Positions 42,463 through 52,156 of a DNA stretch of 64,000 bases are shown piece by piece; position 1 is the first letter of the stretch; every line of letters starts with the position of its first letter. The notes under the pieces are model-generated. The model did not search any database. It had not been told where the DNA came from and saw only the letters and a list, made by a program, of their open reading frames with translations. This DNA is from Sphaerotilus microaerophilus. Its GTDB lineage: Bacteria > Pseudomonadota > Gammaproteobacteria > Burkholderiales > Burkholderiaceae_C. The stretch is taken from assembly GCF_023734135.1 (NCBI RefSeq), contig NZ_AP025730.1, positions 2,604,001 to 2,668,000 of the forward strand, in the 5' to 3' direction. The translations under genes were made by a program, and so were the position numbers.

Positions 42463-42812
42463 AGCTGCAGCCCCCGCAGTACGGCTTGCGGGCGCCGACC
42501 TGCGCGCTTGCAGCGGGTGAGCTGCAGACTGCAGCGACCGATCTGCAGTCTGCAGGGACCGATCTGCAGGGTTCAGAGGCCGACCTGCAGGCTTGCAGTT
42601 GGCAACCTGCAAGCTTGCAGGTGGCGATCTGCAGGGCGGCAGGCAACGACCTGCACGCTGCACCGAGCGGTCTGCACGGCTGCAGCTAGGGGTCTGCACG
42701 CCGCGCCAAGCGCGCTGCACGCCTGCTGGCAGCGACCTGCACGCCGTGCCGCGCGACCTGCACGCCGTGCCGCGCGACCTGCACGCCGTGCCGCGCGACC
42801 TGCACGGTGCAA
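42463..42812. repeat. Degenerate 21-bp repeat tract rich in CTGCA
   Basis: About 350 bases made of roughly 16 units of 21-22 bp with core CGACCTGCA or CGATCTGCAG; the last three and a half units (from 42733, 42754, 42775 and a partial at 42796) are identical 21-mers. CTGCA occurs about 19 times. Unit length of 21 keeps frames open on both strands (seven-residue repeats such as DLHAVPR), but I see no protein there. Confidence 0.75.
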
Positions 42813-42953
42813 AAACCGGCTTGTCCGGCGGCGGCTGGCGCGCAGGTGCGGGGGCGGGCGGCCGGCAGGGCGGCGTCTCGGCGCAACCCCCTCTGCGAGA
42901 ATTCCGTCGACACGCTGCCCTCTGTGGCAGCCCAGGAACCTCCGGGAGACGAT

Positions 42954-44831
42954 TTGAACCACCAGGCCCTGTCCTCCTTCATCTGGTCCGTCGCCGACCT
43001 GCTTCGGGGCGACTTCAAGCAGAGCGAGTACGGCCGCGTCATCCTGCCCTTCACCGTGCTGCGCCGGCTGGACTGCGTGCTGGAGGCCACCAAGCCCGCC
43101 GTGCTGGCCGAGTTCGACGCCAGGACCCAGGCCGGCCTGAACCCCGAGCCCTTCCTGCTGCGCCGTGCCGGGCAGAGCTTCTTCAACACCTCGCCGCTCG
43201 ACCTGGGCAAGTTGCTGGGCGACCAGGACCACATCCGCCAGAACCTCTACGCCTACGTGCAGGCCTTCTCGCCGGCCGCGCGCGACATCTTCGAGCGTTT
43301 CGACTTCCACGCCCAGGTCGAGCGCCTGGCGAAGTCGAACCTGCTCTACCTCGTCACCGAGAAGTTCGCGAATATCGACCTGCACCCCTCGGTGGTCGAC
43401 AACGCCAGCATGGGCGCGGTGTTCGAGGAGTTGATCCGCAAGTTCGCAGAAATCAGCAACGAAACCGCCGGCGAGCACTTCACCCCACGCGAGGTCATCC
43501 GGCTGATGGTGAACCTGATGTTCATCGAGGACGACGACGTGCTGACCCCCGGCAATGCGGTGGTGCGCACCATCTACGACCCGACAGCGGGCACCGGCGG
43601 CATGTTGTCGGTGGCGGGCGAGTACCTGCTGGAGCACAACCCGCAGGCGCGGCTGACGATGTACGGGCAGGAACTCAACGACGAGTCCTACGCGATCTGC
43701 AAGGCCGACATGCTCATCAAGGGCCAGCCGGTGGAGAACATCGTTGCCGGCAACACACTCAGCGACGACGGCCACGGCGGCCGCAGGTTCGACTACATGC
43801 TGTCCAACCCGCCCTTCGGCGTGGAGTGGAAGAAGGTCGAGAAGCAGGTCCGCCAGGAGCATGAACAGAAGGGCTTCGACGGCCGGTTCGGCCCTGGTCT
43901 GCCCCGCGTCAGCGATGGCTCCATGCTGTTCCTGATGCACCTGCTGGCCAAGATGCGGCCGGCCAAGGACGGTGGCAGCCGCTTCGGCATCGTGCTCAAC
44001 GGCTCACCGCTGTTCACCGGCGGCGCCGGCAGCGGCGAGAGTGAAATCCGCCGCTACGTGCTGGAGAACGACCTGGTCGAGGCCATCGTCGGCTTGCCCA
44101 CCGACATGTTCTACAACACCGGCATCAGCACCTACATCTGGGTGCTGTCCAACCGCAAGCCCGACGATCGCCGCGGCTACGTGCAGCTCATCGACGCCAG
44201 CGGCTTCTGGCAGAAGATGCGCAAGAGCCTGGGCAGCAAGCGCCGAGAGATGAGTGACGAGCACATCGCCACCGTCACGCGGCTGTTCGGCGATTTCACC
44301 GAGGCGGAGCTGGTCACGGTCATCGACGCCATCGGCCAAGCCCAGGGCGACCCGGAGCTGGTGACCAACACCGACACTGCGCCCACCGCACCGGAAGGCG
44401 GCCGCCTCAAGCGCGTGCCCATCGCGCGCATCTTCCGCAACGAGGACTTCGGCTACACCACCATCACGGTCGAGCGCCCCTTACGCCACAAGGACGGCGA
44501 CGAGGCCGGCAACGTGGTCGTCGGTCTGAAGGGCAAGCAAAAGGGCAAGCCCCAGCCCGACAGCGCGCTGCGCGACACCGAGAACGTGCCGCTCACCGAG
44601 GACATCGGCGCCTACTTCGCCCGCGAGGTGCTGCCGCACGCGCCAGACGCCTGGATAGACGACGAGAAGAGCAAGGTCGGCTACGAAATCCCTTTCAACC
44701 GCCACTTCTACGTCTTCGAGCCGCCGCGCAGCCTGCACGCCATCGACGAAGAACTCAAGGGCGTGACCGCTCGCATCATGAAGATGCTGGGCGCGTTGGC
44801 CCAGGGCCCGCACACGACTGACGCACACTGA
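42954..44831 (+). CDS. hsdM: Type I restriction-modification DNA methyltransferase subunit
   Basis: A 625-residue HsdM (M.EcoR124-like class): N-terminal helical domain ([19 protein letters not shown]), AdoMet motif [11 protein letters not shown] with D209, and catalytic motif NPPF at 285 for N6-adenine methylation. I place the start at TTG 42954, because homology begins there and GGGAG lies five bases upstream; the open frame extends uselessly to 42807. Works with HsdS for methylation and HsdRS for cutting. First gene of the hsd operon. Confidence 0.92.
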   Translation: MNHQALSSFIWSVADLLRGDFKQSEYGRVILPFTVLRRLDCVLEATKPAVLAEFDARTQAGLNPEPFLLRRAGQSFFNTSPLDLGKLLGDQDHIRQNLYAYVQAFSPAARDIFERFDFHAQVERLAKSNLLYLVTEKFANIDLHPSVVDNASMGAVFEELIRKFAEISNETAGEHFTPREVIRLMVNLMFIEDDDVLTPGNAVVRTIYDPTAGTGGMLSVAGEYLLEHNPQARLTMYGQELNDESYAICKADMLIKGQPVENIVAGNTLSDDGHGGRRFDYMLSNPPFGVEWKKVEKQVRQEHEQKGFDGRFGPGLPRVSDGSMLFLMHLLAKMRPAKDGGSRFGIVLNGSPLFTGGAGSGESEIRRYVLENDLVEAIVGLPTDMFYNTGISTYIWVLSNRKPDDRRGYVQLIDASGFWQKMRKSLGSKRREMSDEHIATVTRLFGDFTEAELVTVIDAIGQAQGDPELVTNTDTAPTAPEGGRLKRVPIARIFRNEDFGYTTITVERPLRHKDGDEAGNVVVGLKGKQKGKPQPDSALRDTENVPLTEDIGAYFAREVLPHAPDAWIDDEKSKVGYEIPFNRHFYVFEPPRSLHAIDEELKGVTARIMKMLGALAQGPHTTDAH

Positions 44832-44859
44832 CAGGGATCCGCACAAAGGAGTTCGCGCC

Positions 44860-45129
44860 ATGCCCACCATCAGCATGTTCTACGGCATCCTGGTTCTCAT
44901 GTTCTTTCGTGACAACCGGCGCCACCACCTGCCACACATCCATGTGCGGTACCAAGGCCAGGAAGCTGCCATTGCCATCGCTGACGGAGCGGTTCTCGAC
45001 GGTGCCATACCGGTGAAGCAGCTGAAGATGGTGCTGGCCTGGATTGAAATCCATCAGGAGGAATTGATGGTGGATTGGGAACTGGCGGTCAATGGCGACG
45101 AGCCATTCCGCATCGCGCCGCTGCAATGA
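44860..45129 (+). CDS. DUF4160 protein
   Basis: An 89-residue DUF4160 protein (MFFRDNRRHHLPHIHVRYQG, PVKQLKMVLAWIEIHQEEL). It forms a pair with the DUF2442 gene eight bases downstream; such pairs are often seen as toxin-antitoxin-like modules, but activity is unproven. An AAAGGAG lies upstream. It is inserted between hsdM and hsdS and has lower GC than hsdM. Confidence 0.8.
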   Translation: MPTISMFYGILVLMFFRDNRRHHLPHIHVRYQGQEAAIAIADGAVLDGAIPVKQLKMVLAWIEIHQEELMVDWELAVNGDEPFRIAPLQ

Positions 45130-45137
45130 GGTGAACC

Positions 45138-45404
45138 ATGTTGCTTGATCTGAAGACCGTTGTACCGCAGCCTGACTTTCAGCTCGACCTTGAATTCGAG
45201 AACGGTGAACGCCGCCGTTTTGACATGCGCCCGCTGCTCGCGATGAAGCCATGGAACCGCATCGCCACGCCGGCCGTGTTTGCGCGCGTACGGGTGGAAT
45301 ATGGCACCGCCGTCTGGCCCGGTGAAATCGACATCGCACCCGAAACCCTCTACGACGATTCCGTGCCGCTGCAGGCTGACCAGTTGCAAGGCGTCGCGGA
45401 ATGA
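45138..45404 (+). CDS. DUF2442 protein
   Basis: An 88-residue DUF2442 protein (LDLEFENGERRRFDMRPLL near residue 16, GTAVWPGEIDIAPETLYDDS near 56). Partner of the DUF4160 gene. Its TGA overlaps the ATG of hsdS (ATGA), so it is translated together with the restriction genes. Confidence 0.8.
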   Translation: MLLDLKTVVPQPDFQLDLEFENGERRRFDMRPLLAMKPWNRIATPAVFARVRVEYGTAVWPGEIDIAPETLYDDSVPLQADQLQGVAE

Positions 45405-46771
45405 GTTTTCCGCGCTATCAGGACTACAAACCCAGCGGGGTGGAATGGCTGGGGGAGGTGCCGGCGCATTGGAACGTGACGCGCATCAAGCATGTCGTTC
45501 GTTCGCTGGAGCAAGGCTGGAGCCCTCAGTGCGAAGGCTTCCCGGTTGAGAGTGATCACGAATGGGGCGTCTTGAAGGTTGGCTGCGTGAATGGCGGCGT
45601 TTTCAATGCGGCCGAGAACAAAGCGCTTCCGGCAGAAATGGAGCCGATCCCGGAACTCGGCATTCGTCTTGGCGACCTGCTGATTTCACGTGCCAATACA
45701 CGGGAGCTTGTCGGCAGCGCGGCTGTGGCTCGCCGCGACTATGCAAACCTGCTTCTCTGCGACAAGCTGTACCGTTTGAGGGTTGAAGAGGCAGCCTGTG
45801 TCCCGGAGTTCCTCGGATATTACTTGGGTACAGGAATTTCCCGGGGTGCCATTGAGGTTGCGGCCACGGGTGCGAGCAGTTCGATGGTCAACATTGGGCA
45901 AAGCACCATTCTGGAGATGTCGGCGCCCGTTCCCACTGTCCCCGATCAGCGCCAGATTGTGGAGTTCCTCGACCGCGAAACAAACAAAATCGACGCGCTG
46001 GTCGCCGAGCAGGAGAAGCTCATCGCCCTGCTGGCCGAAAAGCGGCAGGCGACGATTTCCCATGCGGTCACCCGCGGCCTGAACCCCAACGCGCCGATGA
46101 AGGTTTCCGGGGTGGATTGGTTGGGGGAGGTGCCGGCGCATTGGTCGCTGCCGCCGTTGTATCTTCGATATGAGGCCGCCCTTGGCAAGATGCTTGACAC
46201 CAGTCGAATCACTGGCCAGCACTTGGTGCCGTACCTGCGAAACGTGGACGTGCAGTGGGATGCCATTAACGTGGCTGATCTCCCGCAGATGGACATTGAG
46301 TCGTCCGAGTTGACGCGCTACACCGTTCGGGAGGGTGACCTCCTGGTGTGCGAAGGAGGGGAAGTCGGTCGGGCAGCCGTTGTAGTCGATGCTGGCGGCA
46401 CGCTGGGGTATCAAAAGGCGCTGCACAGACTTCGAGCACTGACAGCGGACGAGGTGCCGCGCTTCATGTACTACACGTTGCGCTTCGCGTCCAAGGTCGG
46501 GGCCTTCAGTGGCGAAGGGCAGTCGACGATTGCACACCTCACGGGCGAGCAGCTGCGGAAGTACCGGTTTCCGAAGCCCCCCATCGAAGAGCAATGTCAG
46601 ATCGTGACTTTCCTGGATACCGAAACAACCAAGCTCGACGCCCTCGATATCGAAGCCGAACGCGCCATCCGACTCCTCAAAGCACGCCGCGCCGCCCTCA
46701 TCGCCGCCGCCGTCACCGGCCAGATCGACGTGCGAACCCATTCCCAAGAGCCAGCAACGGAGACAGCCTGA
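45401..46771 (+). CDS. hsdS: Type I restriction-modification specificity subunit
   Basis: A 456-residue HsdS with two target-recognition domains, each begun by the same segment (GVEWLGEVPAHWNV near residue 13, GVDWLGEVPAHWSL near 237) and each closed by a conserved helix (PDQRQIVEFLDRETNKIDAL, EEQCQIVTFLDTETTKLDAL). It decides the two half-sites of the recognition sequence. The 36-bp DNA repeats behind these segments (45437-45472, 46109-46144) could recombine. The target sequence cannot be predicted here. Confidence 0.92.
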   Translation: MSFPRYQDYKPSGVEWLGEVPAHWNVTRIKHVVRSLEQGWSPQCEGFPVESDHEWGVLKVGCVNGGVFNAAENKALPAEMEPIPELGIRLGDLLISRANTRELVGSAAVARRDYANLLLCDKLYRLRVEEAACVPEFLGYYLGTGISRGAIEVAATGASSSMVNIGQSTILEMSAPVPTVPDQRQIVEFLDRETNKIDALVAEQEKLIALLAEKRQATISHAVTRGLNPNAPMKVSGVDWLGEVPAHWSLPPLYLRYEAALGKMLDTSRITGQHLVPYLRNVDVQWDAINVADLPQMDIESSELTRYTVREGDLLVCEGGEVGRAAVVVDAGGTLGYQKALHRLRALTADEVPRFMYYTLRFASKVGAFSGEGQSTIAHLTGEQLRKYRFPKPPIEEQCQIVTFLDTETTKLDALDIEAERAIRLLKARRAALIAAAVTGQIDVRTHSQEPATETA

Positions 46772-46834
46772 CCCAGGCACTTGAGAAATCTGTGGCCAAC
46801 CCGCCACCGCACTGACCAACAACACGAGGGAGAG

Positions 46835-49800
46835 ATGGGCCTGCACACGGAAAACCATTTCGAGGCGGAAATCTGCCAGCACCTGGCCGAGCACGGCTGG
46901 CTGTATGCCGAGGGCGACAAGGCGCAGTTCGATCGAGCCCACGGGCTGTTCCTTCCCGACCTTCTGGCATGGGTGCAGATCACCCAGGCCGAGAGCTTCC
47001 AGCGCTTGACCAAGACACATGGCGCTGCCCTGCCCAAGGTGCTGGCCGAGCGCGTGCGTAAGAGCCTGAACGAGCGCGGCACGCTGGAGGTGCTGCGGCG
47101 CGGCGTGGAAATGCTCGGCCTGAAGGGGCCGCTGATGCTGGCCCAGTTCAAGCCGGCGCTGGCCATCAACCCCGCCACGCAGGCGCACTACGCAGCCAAC
47201 CGGCTGCGCGTGGTGCGGCAGGTCTGCCACTCGCCGAACAATCCGCAGGAGGAGCTGGACCTGGTGCTGTTCGTCAACGGCATCGCGGTGGCCACGGCCG
47301 AGCTCAAGTCCGATTTCACGCAGAGCGTGCACGACGCGGTCGACCAGTACCGCTTCGACCGCAACCCCAACCCAAAGGGAGGCGTCCTGGAGCCGCTGCT
47401 CGGCTTCCCGGGCGGCGCGCTGGTGCACTTCGCGGTGAGCCAGTCGGAGGTGATGATGACGACCCGGCTGGCCGGGCCGGCGACCACCTTCCTGCCCTTC
47501 AACCGCGGCAACGCCGGTGGGGCGGGCAACGCGCCCAACCCCGACGGCTTCGCGACTGCCTACCTGTGGGAAGAGGTCTGGGCACGCGAGAGCTGGCTGG
47601 ACATCCTGCACCGATATTGCATCGGCAAGCGCGACGACAAGAAGCGACTGAAGGCGGTCATCTTCCCGCGCTACCACCAGCTCGACGCCACCCGGCGGCT
47701 GGTGGCCGACGTGCTCGAGAACGCGGACCAGGAAGGCGCCGGCCAGCGCTACCTGATTCAGCACTCGGCGGGCTCGGGCAAGACGAATTCCATCGCCTGG
47801 ACGGCGCACTTCCTGGCTGACCTGCACGACGCGGCACATCGGAAGGTGTTCGACAGCGTGCTGGTCGTCTCGGACCGCAACGTGCTGGACGCGCAGTTGC
47901 AGGAAGCCATCTTCGACTTCGAGCGCACCACCGGCGTGGCGGCGACCATCACCAGCGAGCACGGCAGCAAGAGTGCCCAGCTGAGCCAGGCGCTGAAGGA
48001 CGGCAAGAAGGTCATCGTCTGCACCATCCAGACCTTTCCGTTCGCGCTGTCTGCCGTGCAGGAGCTGGCGGCCACCGAGGGCAAGCGCTTCGCGGTGATT
48101 GCCGACGAGGCGCACAGCTCGCAGAGTGGCGAGGCCGCGGCCAAGCTCAAGCAGCTGTTGTCGGCCCAGGAGTGGGCCGACCTGCAGGACGGCGGCGAGG
48201 TGGACACCGAGGCCCTGCTGGCCGCGCAGATGGAGGCGCGGGCCGGCGCGGGTGGCGCTGGAGGCTCGGGGGGCCTCACCTACATCGCCTTCACCGCAAC
48301 GCCCAAGGCCAAGACGCTGGAGCTGTTCGGGCGCCGAGATCCCGAGGACGGCGCGGACGGGCTGCCCAAGCCCTTCCACGTCTACTCGATGCGCCAGGCC
48401 ATCGAGGAGGGCTTCATCCTCGACGTGCTGAAGAACTACACGAGCTACAAGCTGGCCTTCAAGCTGGCACACGACGGCAAGGAAATCGACTACAGCGACG
48501 AGACGCAGGTCGAACGCAGCGCGGCGATGAAGGGCATCATGCAGTGGGTCCGGCTGCACCCGTACAACATCGCCCAGAAGGTGCAGGTCGTCGTCGAGCA
48601 CTACCGCGAGAACGTGCAGCCGCTGCTGGCCGGGCGCGCGAAGGCCATGGTGGTGGTGGCCAGCCGCAAGGAGGCGGTGCGCTGGCAAAAGGCGATGCGC
48701 GCCTACATCGCCCAGCGCAACTACCCGCTGGGCGTGCTGACAGCGTTCTCGGGCGAGGTGGACGACGCCGAGAGCTATCCGCAGCCCGTGTCCGAGTCCA
48801 GCAAGGACCTGAACCCGGGCCTGAAGGGCCGCGACATCCGCGAGGCCTTCAACGAGCCCGACCACCACCTGCTGCTGGTCGCGAACAAGTTCCAGACCGG
48901 CTTCGACCAGCCGCTGCTGTGCGGCATGTACGTCGACAAGATGCTGGGCGGCATCCAGGCGGTGCAGACGCTGTCGCGCCTGAACCGCGCCCACCCCGGC
49001 AAGGACACGACCTACATCCTGGACTTCGTCAACGAGGCCGGCGACATCCTCAAGGCCTTCAAGACCTACCACGAGACGGCCGAGTTGGAGGTCGCGACCG
49101 ACCCGCACCTGGTCTACGACCTGCGCGCCAAGCTCGACGCCACCGGCCACTACGACGACTTCGAGGTCGACCGCGTCGCCAAGGTCGACCTGGACCCGCA
49201 GGGCACGCAGAAGCAACTCGATGCGGCCATCGCACCGGTGGCCGACCGCCTGCTCAAGCGCTACAAGGCCGCGCAGCAAGCCAGATCGAACGCCGAGGAG
49301 CTGGACGACGACAAGGCCACCAAGGTGGCGAAGGACACGCTTGACGCGCTGGTGCTGTTCAAGAACGATTTGGGCGCCTACGTGCGGCTGTACGCCTTCC
49401 TGAGCCAGATCTTCGACTACGGCAATACGGACATCGAGAAGCGCTTCCTGTTCTACAAGCGCCTCATCCCGCTGCTGAACTTCGGCCGGGAGCGCGACAC
49501 GGTCGACCTCAGCAAGGTGGTGCTGACCCACCATACGCTGAAGAACCAGGGCAGGCAGCCCATGGGCCTGGGTGGCCTGAACCAGGACGGCAGCTACAAG
49601 CTGCCGCCAATGGACGCGGTGGGCAGCGGCTCGGTACAGGAGAAGCAGCAGGCCTACCTGATCGAGATCATCCAGAAGGTGAATGGCCTGTTCGAGGGCG
49701 AACTGACCGACGACGACCAGCTCGTCTACGTGAACGGCGTGCTCAAGGGCAAGTTGCTGGAGAACGAGACGCTGGTGCAGCAGGCCGCCAGCAACAGCAA

Positions 49801-50008
49801 GGAGCAGTTTGCCAACTCGCCGGACCTGAAGGGCGCGCTGCTCGACGCCATCATGGACGCCTTCGAGGCGCACCAGACGATGAGCACCCAGGCGCTGGGC
49901 TCCGAGCGCGTGCGCGATGGCCTGCGCGACATCCTGCTCGGCCCGGCGCAGCTGTGGGAGGCGCTGCGTGACAGGGCCGGTGGTGGGGCGCCGCGCCGTG
50001 TGGTGTGA
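46835..50008 (+). CDS. hsdR: Type I restriction endonuclease subunit
   Basis: A 1057-residue HsdR: N-terminal nuclease domain with the D...ExK-type core (ELDLVLFVNGIAVATAELKS), then superfamily II translocase motifs, Walker A HSAGSGKT (K316), DEAHSS (motif II), TYIAFTATPKAKT (motif III), VANKFQTGFDQP and LSRLNRAHPGKD (motifs V/VI), and a helical C-terminus. ATG at 46835 has GAGGGAGAG just before it. Completes hsdMSR. Confidence 0.92.
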   Translation: MGLHTENHFEAEICQHLAEHGWLYAEGDKAQFDRAHGLFLPDLLAWVQITQAESFQRLTKTHGAALPKVLAERVRKSLNERGTLEVLRRGVEMLGLKGPLMLAQFKPALAINPATQAHYAANRLRVVRQVCHSPNNPQEELDLVLFVNGIAVATAELKSDFTQSVHDAVDQYRFDRNPNPKGGVLEPLLGFPGGALVHFAVSQSEVMMTTRLAGPATTFLPFNRGNAGGAGNAPNPDGFATAYLWEEVWARESWLDILHRYCIGKRDDKKRLKAVIFPRYHQLDATRRLVADVLENADQEGAGQRYLIQHSAGSGKTNSIAWTAHFLADLHDAAHRKVFDSVLVVSDRNVLDAQLQEAIFDFERTTGVAATITSEHGSKSAQLSQALKDGKKVIVCTIQTFPFALSAVQELAATEGKRFAVIADEAHSSQSGEAAAKLKQLLSAQEWADLQDGGEVDTEALLAAQMEARAGAGGAGGSGGLTYIAFTATPKAKTLELFGRRDPEDGADGLPKPFHVYSMRQAIEEGFILDVLKNYTSYKLAFKLAHDGKEIDYSDETQVERSAAMKGIMQWVRLHPYNIAQKVQVVVEHYRENVQPLLAGRAKAMVVVASRKEAVRWQKAMRAYIAQRNYPLGVLTAFSGEVDDAESYPQPVSESSKDLNPGLKGRDIREAFNEPDHHLLLVANKFQTGFDQPLLCGMYVDKMLGGIQAVQTLSRLNRAHPGKDTTYILDFVNEAGDILKAFKTYHETAELEVATDPHLVYDLRAKLDATGHYDDFEVDRVAKVDLDPQGTQKQLDAAIAPVADRLLKRYKAAQQARSNAEELDDDKATKVAKDTLDALVLFKNDLGAYVRLYAFLSQIFDYGNTDIEKRFLFYKRLIPLLNFGRERDTVDLSKVVLTHHTLKNQGRQPMGLGGLNQDGSYKLPPMDAVGSGSVQEKQQAYLIEIIQKVNGLFEGELTDDDQLVYVNGVLKGKLLENETLVQQAASNSKEQFANSPDLKGALLDAIMDAFEAHQTMSTQALGSERVRDGLRDILLGPAQLWEALRDRAGGGAPRRVV

Positions 50009-50230
50009 ACGCGCTGCAGTGGTCAGTCCGAGCCGGCGGCCCCGGGTGGACCGAACCATATCGGCGTACGCCCCGGAGTCGCTCAACCCACCTTGCCAGG
50101 CAACCGTGGCAGGGCGACAAGGCGCCGTGCACCGGCAACGACATCAAGGCGCACCTGTGGCTTCAGGGTTATCTTTGGGTGCCGCACCGTACGGAAAGAC
50201 CGCAATGAGAGCGCCCCCCGCGAGGACGAG
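50009..50230. other. Gap after hsdR
   Basis: No gene is supported. Short remnant-like sequence leads into the broken ATPase gene. Confidence 0.3.
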
Positions 50231-50459
50231 ATGGCTTTGATCGAAGGTTTCCGCGTCCAGAACTACCGCGCGCTGCGGGACGTGACGCTCGGGCGGCTGT
50301 CGCACCAGCAGCAGGGCGAGCCCCTGTCGCCGTTCACGGTGGTGATCGGCAAGAACGGGGCGGGCAAGAGCACGCATGTTCGATGCGTTCGGCTTCGTGG
50401 CCGACTGCCTGGCCCACGACGTGGAGACGGCCTGCGACATGAAGCAGCGCGGTGGCTGA
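50231..50459 (+). pseudogene. Broken SMC/RecF-type AAA ATPase, 5' fragment
   Basis: Starts well (MALIEGFRVQNYRALRDVTL, then the Walker A GKNGAGKST), but right after GKST a one-base shift moves the continuing reading MFDAFGFVADCL into another frame (from 50376), which stops at 50459. The remaining gene is absent. It was probably a defence ATPase similar to the one at 50984. Confidence 0.65.
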
Positions 50460-50494
50460 GGTGGGTGCGCCCACGGACTTCCGCAGCGGCGGAA

Positions 50495-50870
50495 CCTGCA
50501 CCGACCGCCTCGCGTGGCTGACAGGCGACGAACAGAAGCTGGTCAAGACCGCGGCCTTCGACCTGCAGATGGTGGATGCACCCGTGCCGGTGACGGTGAA
50601 GCCGGTGCTGTTTGCCCACCTGACGCTGCTGGAGCTGCTGAGCTGCGGTGTGCGGGACGGACTTGGTGCCTACGGTGCTGCAGGCCAACGAGGATAGTCT
50701 GCTCGCGCTCGCGGAACACCTGCCGGGCGAAGGGGCCGAGGCGCTGGTCGATTTGGCGACTGCGGGCAAGCCCAAGCCCGCTCCGGACGCCGACCCGTTT
50801 GCACACTCGAATGCCCAGCGGCGCTTCCGCGTCATGCGTGGCGCGGAGGAACTGGCCCAAGTGCCGACCC
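50495..50870 (+). pseudogene. Deleted UvrD/Rep-type helicase remnant
   Basis: Two scraps that resemble parts of a RelE-like/UvrD helicase family I know from this group: DRLAWLTGDEQKLVKTAAFD near 50502 and, in another frame, LLALAEHLPGEGAEALVDLA to NAQRRFRVMRGAEELAQ (50700-50860). The rest is missing. Assignment rests on memory of the family, so it is tentative. Confidence 0.45.
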
Positions 50871-50983
50871 GAAGAGGCGCTGGCTTGCATCGGTTGGCGG
50901 CAGAGTGGGGCGTGTGGAGGCCGGGGAGGCAGAATCAGGGCCGGTGGGGCTGCAAGGCGCGCTCGACAACTGAGGAACAGACC

Positions 50984-52156
50984 ATGCAGATCGAATCGAT
51001 CGAGATTCAAAACTACCGGGCATTCAGGCTCGCCAAGTTGGACAACCTACCGCGCATGGCAGCCCTGGTCGGCGCGAATGGCACAGGTAAGAGCACTTTG
51101 TTCGACGTGTTCTCCTTCCTCAAGGATGCGCTGGCGTTCAATGCGGGCAAGGCCGTGGCCCGGCGGGGCGGGATGCGTGAACTGCGCAGTCGCGGCGAGA
51201 CCGGCCCTGTGCGCTTTGAGATCAAGTTTCGCGAGTCGGGCGGACGTTTGGCCACCTATGAGTTGGCCATCGACGAGTCAAATGGCCGTGTGGCGGTCGA
51301 GCGCGAGGTGCTGAAGTTCCGACGAGGGCAGCGCGGCAAGCCTTGGCATTTCATCGACTTTTCATGCGGCAAGGGGACTGCGATCACCAACGAGCAGCAG
51401 TACGGCGAAGAAGGTGCCACTGAAGCGCGGGCTGAGTACGCGTTGGATGAGGATGACGTGCTGGCCATCAAGGGCCTCGGGCAGTTCAAGGACTTTCGTG
51501 TCGTGGCCGAGTTTCGCGCGTTGATCGAGAACTGGCAGATTTCTGATTTCCACATTGCAGAGGCAAGACCTTCGGCCGAGGAAGGCTACGCCGAGCACCT
51601 GTCCACGCGCGGCGACAACCTGGCTCAAGTGGCGCAATACCTCTTCCAGTACCACCCCGAAAGATTCAGGGCCGTACTGGAGGCCATGGAACGCAGGGTG
51701 CCTGGCGTGAGCAAGGTTGAAGCCAAACCAACTGAGGATGGGCGGCTTGTGCTGCGCTTCCAGGACGGCAGCTTTCGGGATCCGTTCATTGCGCGCTTTG
51801 TTTCTGACGGCACGATCAAGATGTTTGCCTATCTTGTGCTGCTTCACGACCCCAAGCCCTTCCCATTGCTGGCGATCGAGGAGCCGGAGAATCAGCTCTA
51901 TCCCGAGTTGCTGCCGGAACTGGCAGAAGAGTTCAGGGACTATGCCCGCCGCGGCGGCCAAGTGTTTGTGTCTTCGCACTCGCCCGATTTCCTGAATGCG
52001 CTGAAGCTGGAAGAAATCTATTGCCTGCGCAAAGTGAATGGGTTCACCACCATCACGCATGCCAGCGATTCCGAGAATCTCCGAGCACTGGTCGAGGCCG
52101 GGGATCTGCCGGGCTACCTGTGGAAGCAAGGCCTGTTCGAAGGGTTGAACCGATGA
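50984..52156 (+). CDS. AAA-family ATPase (AAA_21/OLD-like), defence-type
   Basis: A 390-residue ABC/SMC-like ATPase: N-terminal strand (SIEIQNYRAFR), Walker A GANGTGKST (K36), a long central insertion, a signature-like stretch RFVSDGTIKMFAYL, Walker B LLAIEEPENQLYP and the following SSHSPDFLNAL. It lies immediately before a DUF4276 gene with an ATGA overlap. Similar ATPase + Toprim-like pairs act as abortive anti-phage modules (for example PARIS-type, OLD-type); here the partner is DUF4276. Confidence 0.82.
   Translation: MQIESIEIQNYRAFRLAKLDNLPRMAALVGANGTGKSTLFDVFSFLKDALAFNAGKAVARRGGMRELRSRGETGPVRFEIKFRESGGRLATYELAIDESNGRVAVEREVLKFRRGQRGKPWHFIDFSCGKGTAITNEQQYGEEGATEARAEYALDEDDVLAIKGLGQFKDFRVVAEFRALIENWQISDFHIAEARPSAEEGYAEHLSTRGDNLAQVAQYLFQYHPERFRAVLEAMERRVPGVSKVEAKPTEDGRLVLRFQDGSFRDPFIARFVSDGTIKMFAYLVLLHDPKPFPLLAIEEPENQLYPELLPELAEEFRDYARRGGQVFVSSHSPDFLNALKLEEIYCLRKVNGFTTITHASDSENLRALVEAGDLPGYLWKQGLFEGLNR

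Noticed and set aside
40123..42720. An 865-codon minus-strand frame over the CHASE2 kinase and repeat tract
   Set aside because: The 21-bp period keeps it open; composition is atypical and it covers the kinase on the other strand.
42733..42812. Short CRISPR-like array in the 21-bp repeats
   Set aside because: Units are contiguous with no unique spacers and no cas genes are nearby.
45686..50086. A 1466-codon open frame on the minus strand across hsdS/hsdR
   Set aside because: Antisense shadow of clear hsd genes; long open antisense frames are expected in GC-rich DNA, and the translation is low-complexity (QHRDV-type).
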